The notes: generated by a model not told the origin, from the sequence alone. DNA of 64,000 nucleotides from Aureimonas glaciei (GCF_014643375.1 NZ_BMJJ01000002.1:186345-250344); one strand, 5' to 3'; positions 36,775-47,144 are shown, numbered from the stretch's first letter. Numbers and translations are program-made.

Positions 36775-39700
36775 ATGGCGAAGTCGTATCCGGCAGTGCC
36801 CAGCGGCGAGAACGAGAGCGCCTCCCTGGCCGCGCTGAACCGATCGCTCGAACTCCTGGAAGCCCGCCTGGCGAAAATGACGCCCGCCGCCGCCACCACG
36901 GCGCCGCGGCAGAACGCTCCTGCCTCGACCGCTTTCGCCGCGGCGGCCCATGCGGCCGCGTCCCCGCGCGGTGCTCCCGGGGCCGAACGGCGTCGGCCCT
37001 CGCTGGCCGATGCGGTGTCTGAGATCGTCATGCGGCGCCAGATGCTGGACGATCAGCCCCAACCGCAGCGCGCCCCGGCGCCGATGCCGCGCTCCCGCGA
37101 AGAAAGCAAGCGGCCGGCCGAGGAGGACCGCGCGATGGGCCGGCGCTTCGAGACCCTGGTCGGCGAAGTCGACACCCTGCGGGCCGAAGGCAGCAGCTAC
37201 GCGCTGATGGCCGAAGTTTCCAACGAGTTGCGCAACCTGCGCCGGCAGATCGAGGACGAACGGAGCGGCCATGACGGTTCGCGCTTCGAAGCCGTCCACC
37301 GAGCCTTCGACGACCTGCGCCAGATGATCACCGCCGGCTCGCCGGGCGAAGCGATTGCCGCCCGCATGGGCGAGATCTCCGTCGCCCTGGCCCGGCTGAC
37401 CGACGAGGGTGCCGACCGCGCGACGCTGAATACCCTGAGGGCCGACCTCGAGGACCTGCGCGGGCAACTCGCGCCGGCCGCGCCCTTGGCGGCCGACCGC
37501 CCGACGCGCGCGGCCGGTCGCGACGCTGGGCCCGACGTCGAAGCCGACCATGAGCATCGCGGGGACCTGAGGCACGAACTGGAACGCTTGCGCGAATCGC
37601 TCGGCTCGCTCGCCAGCGAGGACCAGGTGAGGGCCGTCGAGAAGCGCTGGGAGGAATTCGAGACCCGCTATCACGGCCCCTCGGCCGGCGCCGACGGCGC
37701 CGCCCTGTCCCAGCTTCTGCGCGACGAGTTGGAGACCATGCGCGAGAAGCTCGAGGCCATGCACAGCACGCCCTCGCCGGCGGTGGAGAAGCGCTGGGGC
37801 GCGCTGGAGGAGCGGCTGGATTCGCGGCAGATCGAATCGAGCGTGCAGCGGCTGGCCGAGCGGATTGGGCGGATCGAATCGAGCCTTGCCGACCTTCCCG
37901 CGAGCCTCGGCATCGGCCAGCTGGAAGAGCGCATCAAGATCCTGGCGACCAGCGTGGAGTCGCTGGCGCGCCGCGGCGGCGACGCCGACCTGGAGCATTT
38001 CCTGTCGCTCGAGGAGCGGCTCGACGAGATTTCGCGGGCGATCGTGGCGACGACCCTGCAGGCGCCGACGATCGACATGGCACCGATCGAGCGCATCGAG
38101 GCCCGCATCGCGACCCTCACCGCGCGGGTCGACCGCTTCGCCGCCGACGACAACAGTCAGGCTTTGACCAAGCGCATCGCCGAACTGTCGCAGCGGGTGG
38201 AGGATCTGGCCAGCAATGCGCTGACCGACCAGCTGTCGGAGCGCATCGCGGGCCTGGCCGACCGGCTGGAATTGGTCTCGGCCGAATGGGAGCGGCCGCA
38301 GGTCGATACGGCGGCGATCGAGGCGCGGCTCGCCGCCCTCGCGCTGAGGCTCGAGGCTGCCGAGCAGCCCCGCGTCGACACCGAGATGATGCGCTCACTG
38401 GAGAGCCAGATCAGCCGCCTGTCGGAGCATCTGGCAACCGCCGGAACGCTGTCGTCCGAGGATTTCGACAGCGATTTCGATCGGCGGCTGGCGGCCGTCG
38501 AGCAGCGGCTCGACGAGAATCGCGAAGCCCTGATTGCCGCCGCCCGCGAGGCCGCGGACGAAACCGCGCGCCGCATGCAGGCCGCCGGCGACCAGCGCCA
38601 GAGCGAGCATGTGGCCCAGCTTTCGGATAATCTGCGGTCCCTCGAGCACCTGTCGCGCGAAACCGGCGACCGCTCGAACCAGGTCTTCGACGCCGTCCAT
38701 CTGACCCTGCGCAAGATCGTCGACCGGCTCGAAATGATCGAGACGGAACTGACGAAGGGCGGTCGCGGCGACACCCGCCCGACCACGGACGCGGTGGCAC
38801 CGGCGGTCGAGCCGGTCAGCCTTGGCGAACCGGCGAGCCCGCGCGGCCTCAGGGCCGTGATCGCCCGCCACATGACCGGGCGCGGCGCGGCGGAGCCGGT
38901 CGCCACCCTGGGCGACCAGACCGTGCTCGAACGGCGCACGCCCAAGGTCGAAACCGGCACGCGCGAGCGCCTTGACGCGCCTGCGCTCGACACCGCCCCC
39001 ATGCTCGACAGCAGCGAGGCCAACCGCCCGCTGGAGCCGGGTTCCGGCGCGCCCGACATCGGCGCGCTGCTCGAGCGCGTGCGCCTGCAGCAGCGCAACA
39101 AGATGGAGGGTGGCAGCGAAACCACCGGCGAGGCCGAGACCCGCGCAGCGGCACGGCGCGCCGCCAAGGCCGCCGTCGCCGAGGCGGAAACCCTGCGTTC
39201 CCCCCAGGTCGCCGGCAAGTCCGGCCGCGAGGGCCTGTCCTCGCTGCTGCAGCGCCGCCGCAAGACGATTCTGATGGCTGTGACCGCGGTCCTCGTCGCC
39301 CTGGCGGCGATGCCGATCGGCAAGGCCCTCCTAACCAATCCGGAAACTGCCGACACCCGGCAGATCGCCGCCGTGGACGAGGCAGAGACGCCGCCCGCCG
39401 TCTCCGCGCCCGCCCCCGTTTCATCCGCTACAGCGCCTTCTGCGCCCGTGCCGCAGGCCGCCGCCGAAAGCAGCGGGACGCCTGATGGCGTTCCGTCCAC
39501 CGGGCAGCAAGCCCTGTTCGATCGTTCTCCCGGCCAGGATTCGCCGGGACCGACCATGCTGGCGGTGAAGGCGCCGGACGTCGCGGCGCCTGGCCCCGCC
39601 TCGCTGGCGCCCGCGACGACCAAGGCCGACGACGCCGCCGCGGTCCTGGCCCGAGCCACGGCCAAGCTTCCCGCTTCGGCCGCCGGCGGCATTCCGGCCG

Positions 39701-40554
39701 CGCCCGCCGACATCGGCACGCCGGCCCTCGTCGCGGCCGCCGCGGCCGCCGAACCGAAGGCTCTCTTCGAGGTCGGGCTGCGCCTGCTCGAAGGCCGCGG
39801 CAGCCAGCCCAACGCCGCCGCGGCGCTGGATTGGTTCGCCCAGTCCGCCAAGCGCGGCTTCGCCCCGGCGCAGTACAGCCTGGGCACGTTGTACGAGAAG
39901 GGCAACGGCGTCGCGCGCGATACCGGCGCTGCCCGCGACTGGTATCTCTTGGCCGCCGGTCAGGGCAACATCCGCGCCATGCACAATCTCGCGGTGCTCT
40001 ATGCGACCGGCATCGAGGGCAAGTCGGAGCCGGAGACCGCCGCGTCCTGGTTCGAGCAGGCGGCCGATCACGGCATGCGCGACAGCCAGTACAATCTCGG
40101 CATCCTCTATGCCCGCGGCTCGGGGGTCGAACAGAACCTCGCCCAGTCCTACAAGTGGTTCGGCATCGTCGCCCAGTCCGGCGACAAGGATGCCGAAACC
40201 AAGCAGAAGGAAATCGGCGAGCAGATGACGCCGGAGCAGCGCACGGCGACCGACGCCACGATCGCCCAGTGGACGGCGAAGGACGTGGCGAGCTCCGCCA
40301 ACACGGTGGAAGTCCCGCCGGAGTGGAGCAGCCCGGGGAGCGACCAGACGGCCTCGGTCGACATGACGCGGGCCGTGCGCAACATTCAGGCCATCCTCGG
40401 CAAGCTCGGCTACGACGCCGGCACGCCGGACGGCGTCGTCGGCGACAAGACCACGGCCGCCATCGCCGCCTTCCAGAAGCAGGCGGGCCTGGCGTCGAAC
40501 GGCAAGATCGACGAGACGCTGATCCGGGCGCTGCTGGCCCGCCGAAACGGTTAA
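36775..40554 (+). CDS. podJ: PodJ-like polar localisation protein
   Basis: Encodes 1259 residues. Residues about 130-680 are long coiled coil with repeated heptads (RIAELSQRVEDLASNAL and similar). A single membrane helix lies near 830-850 (ILMAVTAVLVALAAMPIG). The periplasmic part has a Pro/Ala linker, three or four Sel1 repeats (about 995-1155, such as AQYSLGTLYEKGNGVARD) and a C-terminal peptidoglycan-binding domain (about 1200-1259, LGYDAGTPDGVVGDKTTAA). This order matches PodJ of Caulobacter and Agrobacterium, a scaffold that marks the growth or old pole. Function here is inferred from architecture. Confidence 0.88.
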   Translation: MAKSYPAVPSGENESASLAALNRSLELLEARLAKMTPAAATTAPRQNAPASTAFAAAAHAAASPRGAPGAERRRPSLADAVSEIVMRRQMLDDQPQPQRAPAPMPRSREESKRPAEEDRAMGRRFETLVGEVDTLRAEGSSYALMAEVSNELRNLRRQIEDERSGHDGSRFEAVHRAFDDLRQMITAGSPGEAIAARMGEISVALARLTDEGADRATLNTLRADLEDLRGQLAPAAPLAADRPTRAAGRDAGPDVEADHEHRGDLRHELERLRESLGSLASEDQVRAVEKRWEEFETRYHGPSAGADGAALSQLLRDELETMREKLEAMHSTPSPAVEKRWGALEERLDSRQIESSVQRLAERIGRIESSLADLPASLGIGQLEERIKILATSVESLARRGGDADLEHFLSLEERLDEISRAIVATTLQAPTIDMAPIERIEARIATLTARVDRFAADDNSQALTKRIAELSQRVEDLASNALTDQLSERIAGLADRLELVSAEWERPQVDTAAIEARLAALALRLEAAEQPRVDTEMMRSLESQISRLSEHLATAGTLSSEDFDSDFDRRLAAVEQRLDENREALIAAAREAADETARRMQAAGDQRQSEHVAQLSDNLRSLEHLSRETGDRSNQVFDAVHLTLRKIVDRLEMIETELTKGGRGDTRPTTDAVAPAVEPVSLGEPASPRGLRAVIARHMTGRGAAEPVATLGDQTVLERRTPKVETGTRERLDAPALDTAPMLDSSEANRPLEPGSGAPDIGALLERVRLQQRNKMEGGSETTGEAETRAAARRAAKAAVAEAETLRSPQVAGKSGREGLSSLLQRRRKTILMAVTAVLVALAAMPIGKALLTNPETADTRQIAAVDEAETPPAVSAPAPVSSATAPSAPVPQAAAESSGTPDGVPSTGQQALFDRSPGQDSPGPTMLAVKAPDVAAPGPASLAPATTKADDAAAVLARATAKLPASAAGGIPAAPADIGTPALVAAAAAAEPKALFEVGLRLLEGRGSQPNAAAALDWFAQSAKRGFAPAQYSLGTLYEKGNGVARDTGAARDWYLLAAGQGNIRAMHNLAVLYATGIEGKSEPETAASWFEQAADHGMRDSQYNLGILYARGSGVEQNLAQSYKWFGIVAQSGDKDAETKQKEIGEQMTPEQRTATDATIAQWTAKDVASSANTVEVPPEWSSPGSDQTASVDMTRAVRNIQAILGKLGYDAGTPDGVVGDKTTAAIAAFQKQAGLASNGKIDETLIRALLARRNG

Positions 40555-40683
40555 AGTTCTTAGGACTTTCTTGCTAGATTCCGGCCGTGCCGAAAGCGCG
40601 CGCCGGATTTGGCATGTCGAAGGTCGGTCCTTGACGGGTCGGGCAGCCGCAGCCATGCGACAAGCGCGCCGAACCCGGGAACG

Positions 40684-41622
40684 ATGGCCGCCGTGAATCT
40701 CTACCTGCCGATTGCCGAAATCTCCGTCAACATGCTGGTCATCATCGGCATGGGAGCGGCCGTGGGCTTTCTCTCCGGCATGTTCGGGGTCGGCGGCGGC
40801 TTCCTGATCACGCCGCTCCTGATCTTCTACAACATCCCCCCCGCCGTGGCCGTGGCGACCGGCGGCAACCAGGTCATCGCCGCCTCCTTTTCGGGGGCCC
40901 TCGCGCATTACAAGCGCGGCACGATCGATCTGAAGCTGGGATTCATGCTCCTGGCCGGCGGCGCGGTCGGCTCGGTCCTCGGCGTCATGCTGTTCACGCT
41001 GCTCAGGCGGCTCGGTCAGCTGGATCTCGTCATTTCCATCCTCTACGTCCTGCTGCTCGGCTCGGTCGGCGTGCTGATGATGGTCGAGAGCCTCAACGCC
41101 ATGCGCCGCGTCCATGCCGGCGGTTCGGGCGAGGTGCGCCGCCATGGCCAGCACAACTGGGTGCACCGCCTGCCGCTGAAGATGCGCTTCCAGCGCTCCA
41201 AGCTCTATGTCTCGGTCATCCCGGTCCTCGGCCTCGGCTTCATCATCGGCATCCTGGGTGCGGTGCTCGGCATCGGCGGCGGCTTCATCATGGTGCCGGC
41301 GATGATCTATCTCTTGCGGGTGCCGACCAGCGTCGTCATCGGCACCTCGCTGTTCCAGATCATCTTCACCGCCGCGATCTCGACCGTCATGCAGGCGGCG
41401 ACGAACACGACGGTCGACGTCGTCCTGGCCTTCCTCCTGATGATCGGCGGTGTGGTCGGCGCACAGTTCGGGGCGCAGGCGGGACGCAAGCTGCGCGGCG
41501 AGCAGCTGCGGGCACTCCTGGCCCTGCTGGTGCTGGCGGTCTGCATCCGCCTCGGCGTCGAACTGGTGGTCTATCCCAGCGACATCTATTCGATCAGCCT
41601 GCCGAGCGGAGAGGCCAAGTGA
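40684..41622 (+). CDS. TauE/SafE-family membrane transporter (putative sulfite exporter)
   Basis: Encodes 312 residues from the ATG at 40684; an earlier in-frame start at 40609 would add 25 residues without a ribosome site. About eight hydrophobic helices occur in two similar halves (GFLSGMFGVGGGFLITPLLIF and ILGAVLGIGGGFIMVPAMIY), the TauE/SafE pattern. It probably exports sulfite or a related anion. It overlaps the TIGR02186-like gene downstream by four bases, and these two families are frequent neighbours. Confidence 0.92.
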   Translation: MAAVNLYLPIAEISVNMLVIIGMGAAVGFLSGMFGVGGGFLITPLLIFYNIPPAVAVATGGNQVIAASFSGALAHYKRGTIDLKLGFMLLAGGAVGSVLGVMLFTLLRRLGQLDLVISILYVLLLGSVGVLMMVESLNAMRRVHAGGSGEVRRHGQHNWVHRLPLKMRFQRSKLYVSVIPVLGLGFIIGILGAVLGIGGGFIMVPAMIYLLRVPTSVVIGTSLFQIIFTAAISTVMQAATNTTVDVVLAFLLMIGGVVGAQFGAQAGRKLRGEQLRALLALLVLAVCIRLGVELVVYPSDIYSISLPSGEAK

Positions 41623-42470
41623 GGGCGCCGGCGCTCGCTTTGGCAGCGCTGGGGCTGCTGCTGCCTGCCGCCACGACCGCGGCCGACGAGCCGACGAGGA
41701 CGGCCCAGGCGACGACGGCGCAGGCGATGCCGGCGCCGAGCGAGGCGACGCCGGGGCTGAACGAGACCTTCGAGATTGGCCTGTCGACCGAGCAGATCGT
41801 CATCGCCTCCAATTTCAGCGGCGCCCGCCTCGTCGTCTTCGGCGCGCTGGACAATGCCGACGGGCGCATCCTGCGCCAGGGCGGCTACGACATCGTCGTC
41901 GTCCTGGAAGGCCCGAAGACGCCGCTCGTCGTGCGCGAGAAGGAGCGGGTGCTCGGCCTGTGGGTCAACAGGGGGTCGGAGACGTTCAACAGCGCCCCGG
42001 CCTCCTACACGCTGGCCTCGACCCGGCGCCTGACCGACATCGCGCCGCAAAAGCTGCTCGACCAGCTGTCGGTCGGAATCGAGAGCCTGCGCACCGATCT
42101 CGGCCGCGATGCCGAGACCGTGGCGCCCAACCGCGACGAATACGCCAACGCCATGCGGCGCATCCGGATCGAACGCGGGCTGTATCAGCAGTCCTTCGGC
42201 AGCATCGAATTCGTCAGCACGACCCTGTTCCGCGCCGATCTGGTTCTGCCGGCGGACCTGCCGGTGGGGATCCACACCGCGCGCGCCTTGCTGTTTCGCA
42301 ACGGCGTTTTCCTGCGCGAGCGCAACGTGCCGCTGCGCGTCGTCAAGTCGGGTTTCGAGACCACGGTCTCGAACCTCGCGGAACGCCACGGCTTTCTGTA
42401 CGGTGTCTTCGCGGTTGCGCTGGCGATCGTGACCGGCTGGTTCGGCAGGCTGGCCTTCAAGCGGGATTGA
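41619..42470 (+). CDS. TIGR02186-like alphaproteobacterial transmembrane protein
   Basis: Encodes 283 residues starting at a GTG in the stop of the preceding gene. A signal peptide (MRAPALALAALGLLLPAATTAA), a long periplasmic domain with beta-rich segments (ETFEIGLSTEQIVIASNFSG) and one C-terminal helix (VFAVALAIVTGWFGRLAF) match the TIGR02186 family. It is nearly always coupled to a TauE/SafE permease, so it may be a periplasmic partner of that exporter. Catalytic residues are not evident. Confidence 0.88.
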   Translation: MRAPALALAALGLLLPAATTAADEPTRTAQATTAQAMPAPSEATPGLNETFEIGLSTEQIVIASNFSGARLVVFGALDNADGRILRQGGYDIVVVLEGPKTPLVVREKERVLGLWVNRGSETFNSAPASYTLASTRRLTDIAPQKLLDQLSVGIESLRTDLGRDAETVAPNRDEYANAMRRIRIERGLYQQSFGSIEFVSTTLFRADLVLPADLPVGIHTARALLFRNGVFLRERNVPLRVVKSGFETTVSNLAERHGFLYGVFAVALAIVTGWFGRLAFKRD

Positions 42471-42472
42471 CC

Positions 42473-42958
42473 ATGACCGACACTGCGACCCCTTACCTGG
42501 CCGACCAGGCGCCGACCGAGCCGCTCGCGCATAACCGCACGCTCTGGGCCCTCGGTCTCGGCGGGCTGATCCCCTTCGTCGCTCTGTCGGCGGTGCTGAT
42601 CTATGCCGGGCGCGACTTCATCGCCTTCGACAAGCTGGTGCTGGCCTTCACCGCCTATAGCGCGGTGATCCTGTCCTTCCTCGGCGGCATCCGCTGGGGT
42701 GCCTCGCTGATGACGGGCGTCCGGACGCGCGGCACGCTGGTGCTGTCGGTCGTCCCCTCGATTATGGCCTGGATTCTCGTCCTCGTGCCGGCGCCCTGGT
42801 GCTTTGCCGGCTTTGCCCTCGCCTTCCTGGCGCAGGGCGCCTGGGACATCGCCGCCATCCGCCGCGGCCAGCTGCCGGCGGAGTTCGGCCGGCTGCGCCT
42901 CGTTCTGACGGCGGTCGTCGTCCTGTGCGAGATCGCGGCGACCCTCTCGACGCTTTGA
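42473..42958 (+). CDS. DUF3429 membrane protein
   Basis: Encodes 161 residues with four to five membrane helices; GRDFIAFDKLVLAFTAYSAV and ILSFLGGIRWGASL are the DUF3429 core. It starts 2 bases after the TIGR02186 gene and probably belongs to the same transcript. Function is unknown. Confidence 0.88.
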   Translation: MTDTATPYLADQAPTEPLAHNRTLWALGLGGLIPFVALSAVLIYAGRDFIAFDKLVLAFTAYSAVILSFLGGIRWGASLMTGVRTRGTLVLSVVPSIMAWILVLVPAPWCFAGFALAFLAQGAWDIAAIRRGQLPAEFGRLRLVLTAVVVLCEIAATLSTL

Positions 42959-42995
42959 TCCGGCGAGAGCGCGGAGCCCGTCGAAACCGCGGGCG

Positions 42996-43712
42996 TCAGC
43001 GGCAGAGGGCGCGAAAGCCGATCGGATAGATGCGGGTGACGCCGATCACATAGGCCATGGCGCGCTCTGCCCGGAACAGGCCATGAAAGGCGCGGTCGAG
43101 GACGTTGAGCCCGCCGGTGGTGACGCCGAAGGATGGCATGACCATGCGCTCGCCGTCGGTGGCGAAACAGGCGCCACGCACGCTGCGACCGCCGCCGGCG
43201 ACGCGCGCCACGGGATGCAGGTGGCCCGCCACCTCGCCCGGACATGGCCCGTTTCTCGGCTCGTGCCGGAAGAGCCAGGGGCCGACCGCGACCTCGCCGA
43301 GCATCTCGCCGCCGACGAAGGCGGGCGGCTCGGGATCGTGGTTGCCGGCGATCCAGGTCCAGTCGCGGCCGGCCATCAGCTTGACGAGGATCTCGCGATA
43401 GGCGGCGGGCATGAAGGCCGCCCCGTGCCGGTCGTGAAAGCTGTCGCCGAGGCAGACGACGCGCGTCGGCTGGTAGCGGCCGATGACGGCGCCGAGCAGC
43501 GCCAGCGTCGCCGCCGTGTCGTAGGGCGGCATCATCATGCCGCGGCGCGCAAAAGCGGCGCCCTTTTCCAGATGCAGGTCGGAGACGATGAGCAGCCGCT
43601 CGTCCGGGCAGTAGACGGCGCCCGTGGGGTCGCAGACGATGGCGCCGCCGTTCAGCGCCGTCGCATGCCCCTCGCTCTCCGCCTGCCGCATCCGGCGCAT
43701 CACCGCATTCAT
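42996..43712 (-). CDS. pdeM: Ligase-associated DNA damage response endonuclease PdeM
   Basis: Encodes 238 residues. The calcineurin-like metallophosphoesterase motifs are all present: [27 protein letters not shown] and GHLHPVA. This is the PdeM family, associated by gene neighbourhood with Lhr-type helicase, MBL exonuclease and an ATP-dependent ligase in bacterial repair loci. Here the helicase and exonuclease genes lie 5 and 12 kb away, and no ligase is seen. The upstream region has no strong ribosome site, so the start could be one of the in-frame ATGs slightly further in. Confidence 0.9.
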   Translation of the reverse strand: MNAVMRRMRQAESEGHATALNGGAIVCDPTGAVYCPDERLLIVSDLHLEKGAAFARRGMMMPPYDTAATLALLGAVIGRYQPTRVVCLGDSFHDRHGAAFMPAAYREILVKLMAGRDWTWIAGNHDPEPPAFVGGEMLGEVAVGPWLFRHEPRNGPCPGEVAGHLHPVARVAGGGRSVRGACFATDGERMVMPSFGVTTGGLNVLDRAFHGLFRAERAMAYVIGVTRIYPIGFRALCR

Positions 43713-44042
43713 TTTGTCGGACTGTCCCTGGTGTGATTCGCCACAGGCCCTATCGACTCATGCTTGGCGGCAAAGGCAAGGCCTTCGCGGCGGCCAGGGC
43801 GGCAGATCGCGGAAACGTCACACCCGCCGGGCCACCTGCCGCGAGGTGAGGACCGACGCCTCGGCTGCGGGGGAGGGGGGCCACCGCGGCGTCGCCTTGC
43901 AATTTGGTGCCGAAACGGCGATGCCTTGCCGGCACAATGGACCCGCCTCGCCGGGTGGCTATGCCGGGCGCCGATCCCCCGGCCCATTTTAGACGACCCC
44001 TTCCGCCGCCACGGCCTCAAGGCCTGTCCGCGCGTCGTCCAG
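43713..44042. other. Non-coding interval between pdeM and sulP
   Basis: About 330 bases separating divergent genes. It must hold promoters for both. It is GC-rich with short inverted runs but no convincing operator, RNA gene or small ORF. Confidence 0.5.
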
Positions 44043-45542
44043 ATGTCAGATGTCTCGATGTTCAATGCTACCGACCTGAAAGCCGAATGGCTCGGCAATA
44101 TTCGGGGCGACCTGCTCGCGGGCCTCGTCGTCGCTTTGGCCCTCATTCCCGAGGCCATCGCCTTTTCCATCATCGCCGGCGTCGATCCGAAGGTCGGCCT
44201 CTACGCCTCCTTCTCCATCGCCGTCCTCACCGCCATCTTCGGCGGCCGCCCCGGCATGATCTCCGCGGCCACCGCGGCGACCGCCGTGCTGATGGTCACG
44301 CTGGTGCGCGATTACGGGCTGAACTACCTCTTCGCCGCGACCATCCTCGCGGGCCTCCTGCAGATGCTGGCGGGCGTCCTCAGGCTCGGCAATCTCATGC
44401 GCTTCGTCTCACGCTCGGTGATGACCGGCTTCGTCAACGCCCTCGCCATCCTGATCTTCCTGGCGCAGCTGCCGGAGCTGATCGGCGTGCCGGGGATGAC
44501 CTACGTCCTCGTCGCCGTGGCGCTCGCCATCATCTACGGGCTGCCGCTCGTCACCAAAGCGGTGCCGTCGCCGCTGGTCGCCATCGTCGTCGTCACCATT
44601 GCGGCGGTCCTCCTGCAGATCGACGTGCGCACCGTCGGCGACATGGGCGCGCTGCCCTCGACCCTGCCGAGCTTCCTTCTGCCGGACGTGCCCTTCACCC
44701 TCGACACGTTGATGATCATCCTGCCCTATTCCGCCGGCATCGCGCTGGTCGGCCTCCTGGAATCGCTGATGACGGCCGCCGTCGTCGACGACCTCACCGA
44801 CACCCCGTCGGACAAGAATCGCGAATGCGTCGGCCAGGGCATCGGCAATTTCGTCACCGGCTTCTTCGGCGGCATGGCCGGCTGCGCGATGATCGGCCAG
44901 TCCGGCATCAATGTCCGCTCGGGCGGTCGCGGCCGGCTGTCCTGCTTTGCCGCCGGCGTTTTCCTCTTGATCCTGATCGTCGGCCTCGGCGACCTCGTCG
45001 CCATCATTCCGATGGCCGCCCTCGTCGCGGTGATGATCATGGTCTCGATCGGCACCTTCGACTGGGGCTCGATCCGCAATGTGGTCACCCATCCCCGCCG
45101 TTCCTCGGTGGTGATGCTGGCGACCGTGATCATCGTCGTGTGGACGCACAACCTCGCCATTGGCGTCTTCGTCGGCGTGCTCCTGTCCGGCCTGTTCTTC
45201 GCCTCGAAGATCGCGCAGATCTTCGCCATTTCCTCCTCTCTGTCGGAAGACGGCCGGGCGCGGACCTACCGTGTCGAGGGTCAGGTCTTCTTCGCCTCGG
45301 CGCAGGAATTCATCGCCGCCTTCGACTTTTCGGAGAAGCTGGAGCGCGTCGTCATCGACGTGTCGGCCGCCCATATCTGGGACCTCACCGGCGTCGGCGC
45401 CCTCGACAAGGTGGTGCTGAAATTCCAGCGGCGCGGCGTCGCGGCCGAGGTGATCGGCCTCAACGCCGCCAGCGAGACGCTCGTCGACCGTCTCTCCGTC
45501 CAGGGCAAGCCCGGCGCCATGGACGCGCTGACGGCACACTGA
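44043..45542 (+). CDS. SulP-family inorganic anion transporter
   Basis: Encodes 499 residues from the ATG at 44043; an ATG at 44058 is another possible start. A membrane domain of about 10-12 helices begins [20 protein letters not shown], including the SulP segment [19 protein letters not shown]-terminal STAS domain starts near [20 protein letters not shown] and ends with the typical [12 protein letters not shown]. It probably takes up sulfate or bicarbonate, though the substrate is not certain from sequence. Confidence 0.92.
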   Translation: MSDVSMFNATDLKAEWLGNIRGDLLAGLVVALALIPEAIAFSIIAGVDPKVGLYASFSIAVLTAIFGGRPGMISAATAATAVLMVTLVRDYGLNYLFAATILAGLLQMLAGVLRLGNLMRFVSRSVMTGFVNALAILIFLAQLPELIGVPGMTYVLVAVALAIIYGLPLVTKAVPSPLVAIVVVTIAAVLLQIDVRTVGDMGALPSTLPSFLLPDVPFTLDTLMIILPYSAGIALVGLLESLMTAAVVDDLTDTPSDKNRECVGQGIGNFVTGFFGGMAGCAMIGQSGINVRSGGRGRLSCFAAGVFLLILIVGLGDLVAIIPMAALVAVMIMVSIGTFDWGSIRNVVTHPRRSSVVMLATVIIVVWTHNLAIGVFVGVLLSGLFFASKIAQIFAISSSLSEDGRARTYRVEGQVFFASAQEFIAAFDFSEKLERVVIDVSAAHIWDLTGVGALDKVVLKFQRRGVAAEVIGLNAASETLVDRLSVQGKPGAMDALTAH

Positions 45543-45543
45543 G

Positions 45544-45575
45544 GAGCGCCGCCCTTCTGCGGGAGGGCGCCGCTC
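45544..45575. terminator. Bidirectional stem-loop between sulP and metal-sensor gene
   Basis: GAGCGCCGCCC pairs with GGGCGCCGCTC with one mismatch around a 10-base loop, starting 2 bases after the sulP stop and overlapping the stop codon of the convergent sensor gene. Suitable as a shared terminator for both strands. No strong T-tract. Confidence 0.55.
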
Positions 45576-45951
45576 AGGGCGTGGCCTTCGCTGCGGCCAG
45601 CATGGCGGCGTGAACGCGCTGCTGCAGCGCCGTCGTCTTGGCATCGACGGTCTGCATCGCGGTCTCGGCGGCCGCGGCATCGAAGGGCCTGGCCTCCAGC
45701 GCCGCCCGCATGGCCTGGCGCGCGTCGCGCAACTCGCGCAGCGCCGCCAGAAGCGCGCGCCGGTCGGCGACGAACGCGGCGCGCATCGCCTTTCGAAGCG
45801 GCGGCGAATAGCCTCCGAGGGCGCCGGTGACGAAGGACATGGCCGCTGCCTCGGCACGCCAGGTCTTGAGAGCGTAGCCCGCGCCGACGAAATTGGCCGT
45901 CAGCGACAGCAGCAGGGCAACCGCAAGAAGCGGGACGAGCCATCGGCGCAT
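45574..45951 (-). CDS. Periplasmic heavy-metal-sensor family protein
   Basis: Encodes 125 residues. The N-terminal helix (WLVPLLAVALLLSLTANFV) anchors a helical periplasmic domain like the Metal_resist/CnrX-type family, with LRKAMRAAFVADRRALLAALRE and a long helical hairpin. The ligand residues of CnrX (His/Met clusters) are not obvious, so metal specificity is unknown. It follows the putative anti-sigma gene with 2 bases between and is part of the sigma operon. Confidence 0.82.
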   Translation of the reverse strand: MRRWLVPLLAVALLLSLTANFVGAGYALKTWRAEAAAMSFVTGALGGYSPPLRKAMRAAFVADRRALLAALRELRDARQAMRAALEARPFDAAAAETAMQTVDAKTTALQQRVHAAMLAAAKATP

Positions 45952-45953
45952 GG

Positions 45954-46433
45954 CTAGAGGCCCTCCGGCGGCAGGGCCGCCTCGCCCGGGAAGGCCGCAT
46001 CGGCAATCCCGCGACCCTCCGCTATGGCGACGAAGAGGGCGTCGGTCCCCGCGGCCTCGTCGGGCGCGAGGCCGTAGCCGCCGGCCATGGCGAGAAGCGC
46101 CCATCCGAGCGCGGTCCCGGCGAGCGTGGCCGGTGCGAGCCAGCGGCCGGCCCAGGCATCCAGCTGCTCGCCCCATTGCGCGGCGCGGGACCGGCGCTTG
46201 GCTGCGGCGGCTGCCCGGATGACGCCGAGGAGGATCGCGGTTTCGTGCGCGGGAACGGTCACGGCGCTGCTGACGAGGTCGGCGATACGCCGATCGGCCG
46301 CCAGCCGGGCGTGCACCGCCTGGTCCTCCGCGACGAGGCGAAGCGCCGCCGACCGATGCTGCTCCGGCCAGGCGTCGATGTCCGGACCATGGCGCAGCAG
46401 AAGATCGTCGAAACTCTGGGCGTCCATCATCAT
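45954..46433 (-). CDS. Putative anti-sigma factor / membrane protein
   Basis: Encodes up to 159 residues; three consecutive ATGs (46433, 46430, 46427) follow CAGGAG, and the first overlaps the stop of the sigma gene (ATGA). The N-terminal half is cytoplasmic and helical (SFDDLLLRHGPDIDAWPEQH), then a membrane helix (TLAGTALGWALLAMAGGYG) and a short periplasmic tail. Its place between an ECF sigma and a periplasmic metal-sensor-like protein suggests an anti-sigma role, although no zinc-binding HxxxCxxC motif is present. Confidence 0.7.
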   Translation of the reverse strand: MMMDAQSFDDLLLRHGPDIDAWPEQHRSAALRLVAEDQAVHARLAADRRIADLVSSAVTVPAHETAILLGVIRAAAAAKRRSRAAQWGEQLDAWAGRWLAPATLAGTALGWALLAMAGGYGLAPDEAAGTDALFVAIAEGRGIADAAFPGEAALPPEGL

Positions 46434-47077
46434 GCTCCTGATCGGGGGACGGGTGGGTCGAGGCGCTCGCGCAAGGTCCGGCGGGCCCGCACCAGCAATT
46501 GTTCGAGGGCGCCCACGCCGATTCCCAGGGCCGCCGCCGCCCCGGCATTGTCGAGATCGCCGGAGGCGGTCAAGAGCAGGGCCATACGCTGGCGCGCCGG
46601 CAGGGCGGCGATCGCGGCCCGGGTCCGCTCCAGCGCATCCCGGCTCTCGGTCTGCCGCAAGGCGTCGGGGGCCTCGCTCGGCAACTCCTCCTCGCGCAGC
46701 CCGAGTCCGACAAAGGCGCGGAAGGCGCGGCGGCGGCGGCGGTCGATGCAGCGGCTGACGGCGATCCCGTAGAGCCAGGTCGACACGCTGGCCGCCTCCG
46801 GTCGATAGCGCCCGGCCTCGCGCCAGGCCTGAAAGAAAACGTCCTGCACCACTTCCTCCGCGTCCGCAGCGTTGTCCAGAGAGCGCTGGCAAAAGCTGCG
46901 CAGCCCGCCTCCGTAGCGGGAGACGAGCTGCGCCAGGGCACCCTGGTCGCCGGCGGCCATGCGGCGAACCGCCGAGGCTTCGGGTGCCGCGGGCCGGACG
47001 GGGACCGTGCGGGCGGGAAGGGGGTGGTTCCCGCCGACACTGCCCGGCCCGTTTCGGTTGCTGGAATCGTCCGGCAT
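46430..47077 (-). CDS. ECF-type RNA polymerase sigma factor
   Basis: Encodes 215 residues from the ATG at 47077; an ATG at 47113 would add 12 residues. Region 2 is seen in DNAADAEEVVQDVFFQAWRE and region 4 in LPARQRMALLLTASGDLDN with an HTH. It directs transcription of a small regulon, probably including this operon. Downstream, overlapping genes encode the putative anti-sigma and the periplasmic sensor, an arrangement like the CnrYXH signalling system. Confidence 0.9.
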   Translation of the reverse strand: MPDDSSNRNGPGSVGGNHPLPARTVPVRPAAPEASAVRRMAAGDQGALAQLVSRYGGGLRSFCQRSLDNAADAEEVVQDVFFQAWREAGRYRPEAASVSTWLYGIAVSRCIDRRRRRAFRAFVGLGLREEELPSEAPDALRQTESRDALERTRAAIAALPARQRMALLLTASGDLDNAGAAAALGIGVGALEQLLVRARRTLRERLDPPVPRSGA

Positions 47078-47144
47078 CTCTCGCTCGCGCGTCGCAGGAG
47101 GGCCGAACGTCATCGGCTCGAAAAGGCGGCCTGCCCGGCCGAGA

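Noticed and set aside
38157-39905. 582-codon minus-strand frame opposite the podJ-like gene
   Set aside because: Ser/Arg/Ala low-complexity translation without domains; it is the antisense of a coiled-coil and linker region.
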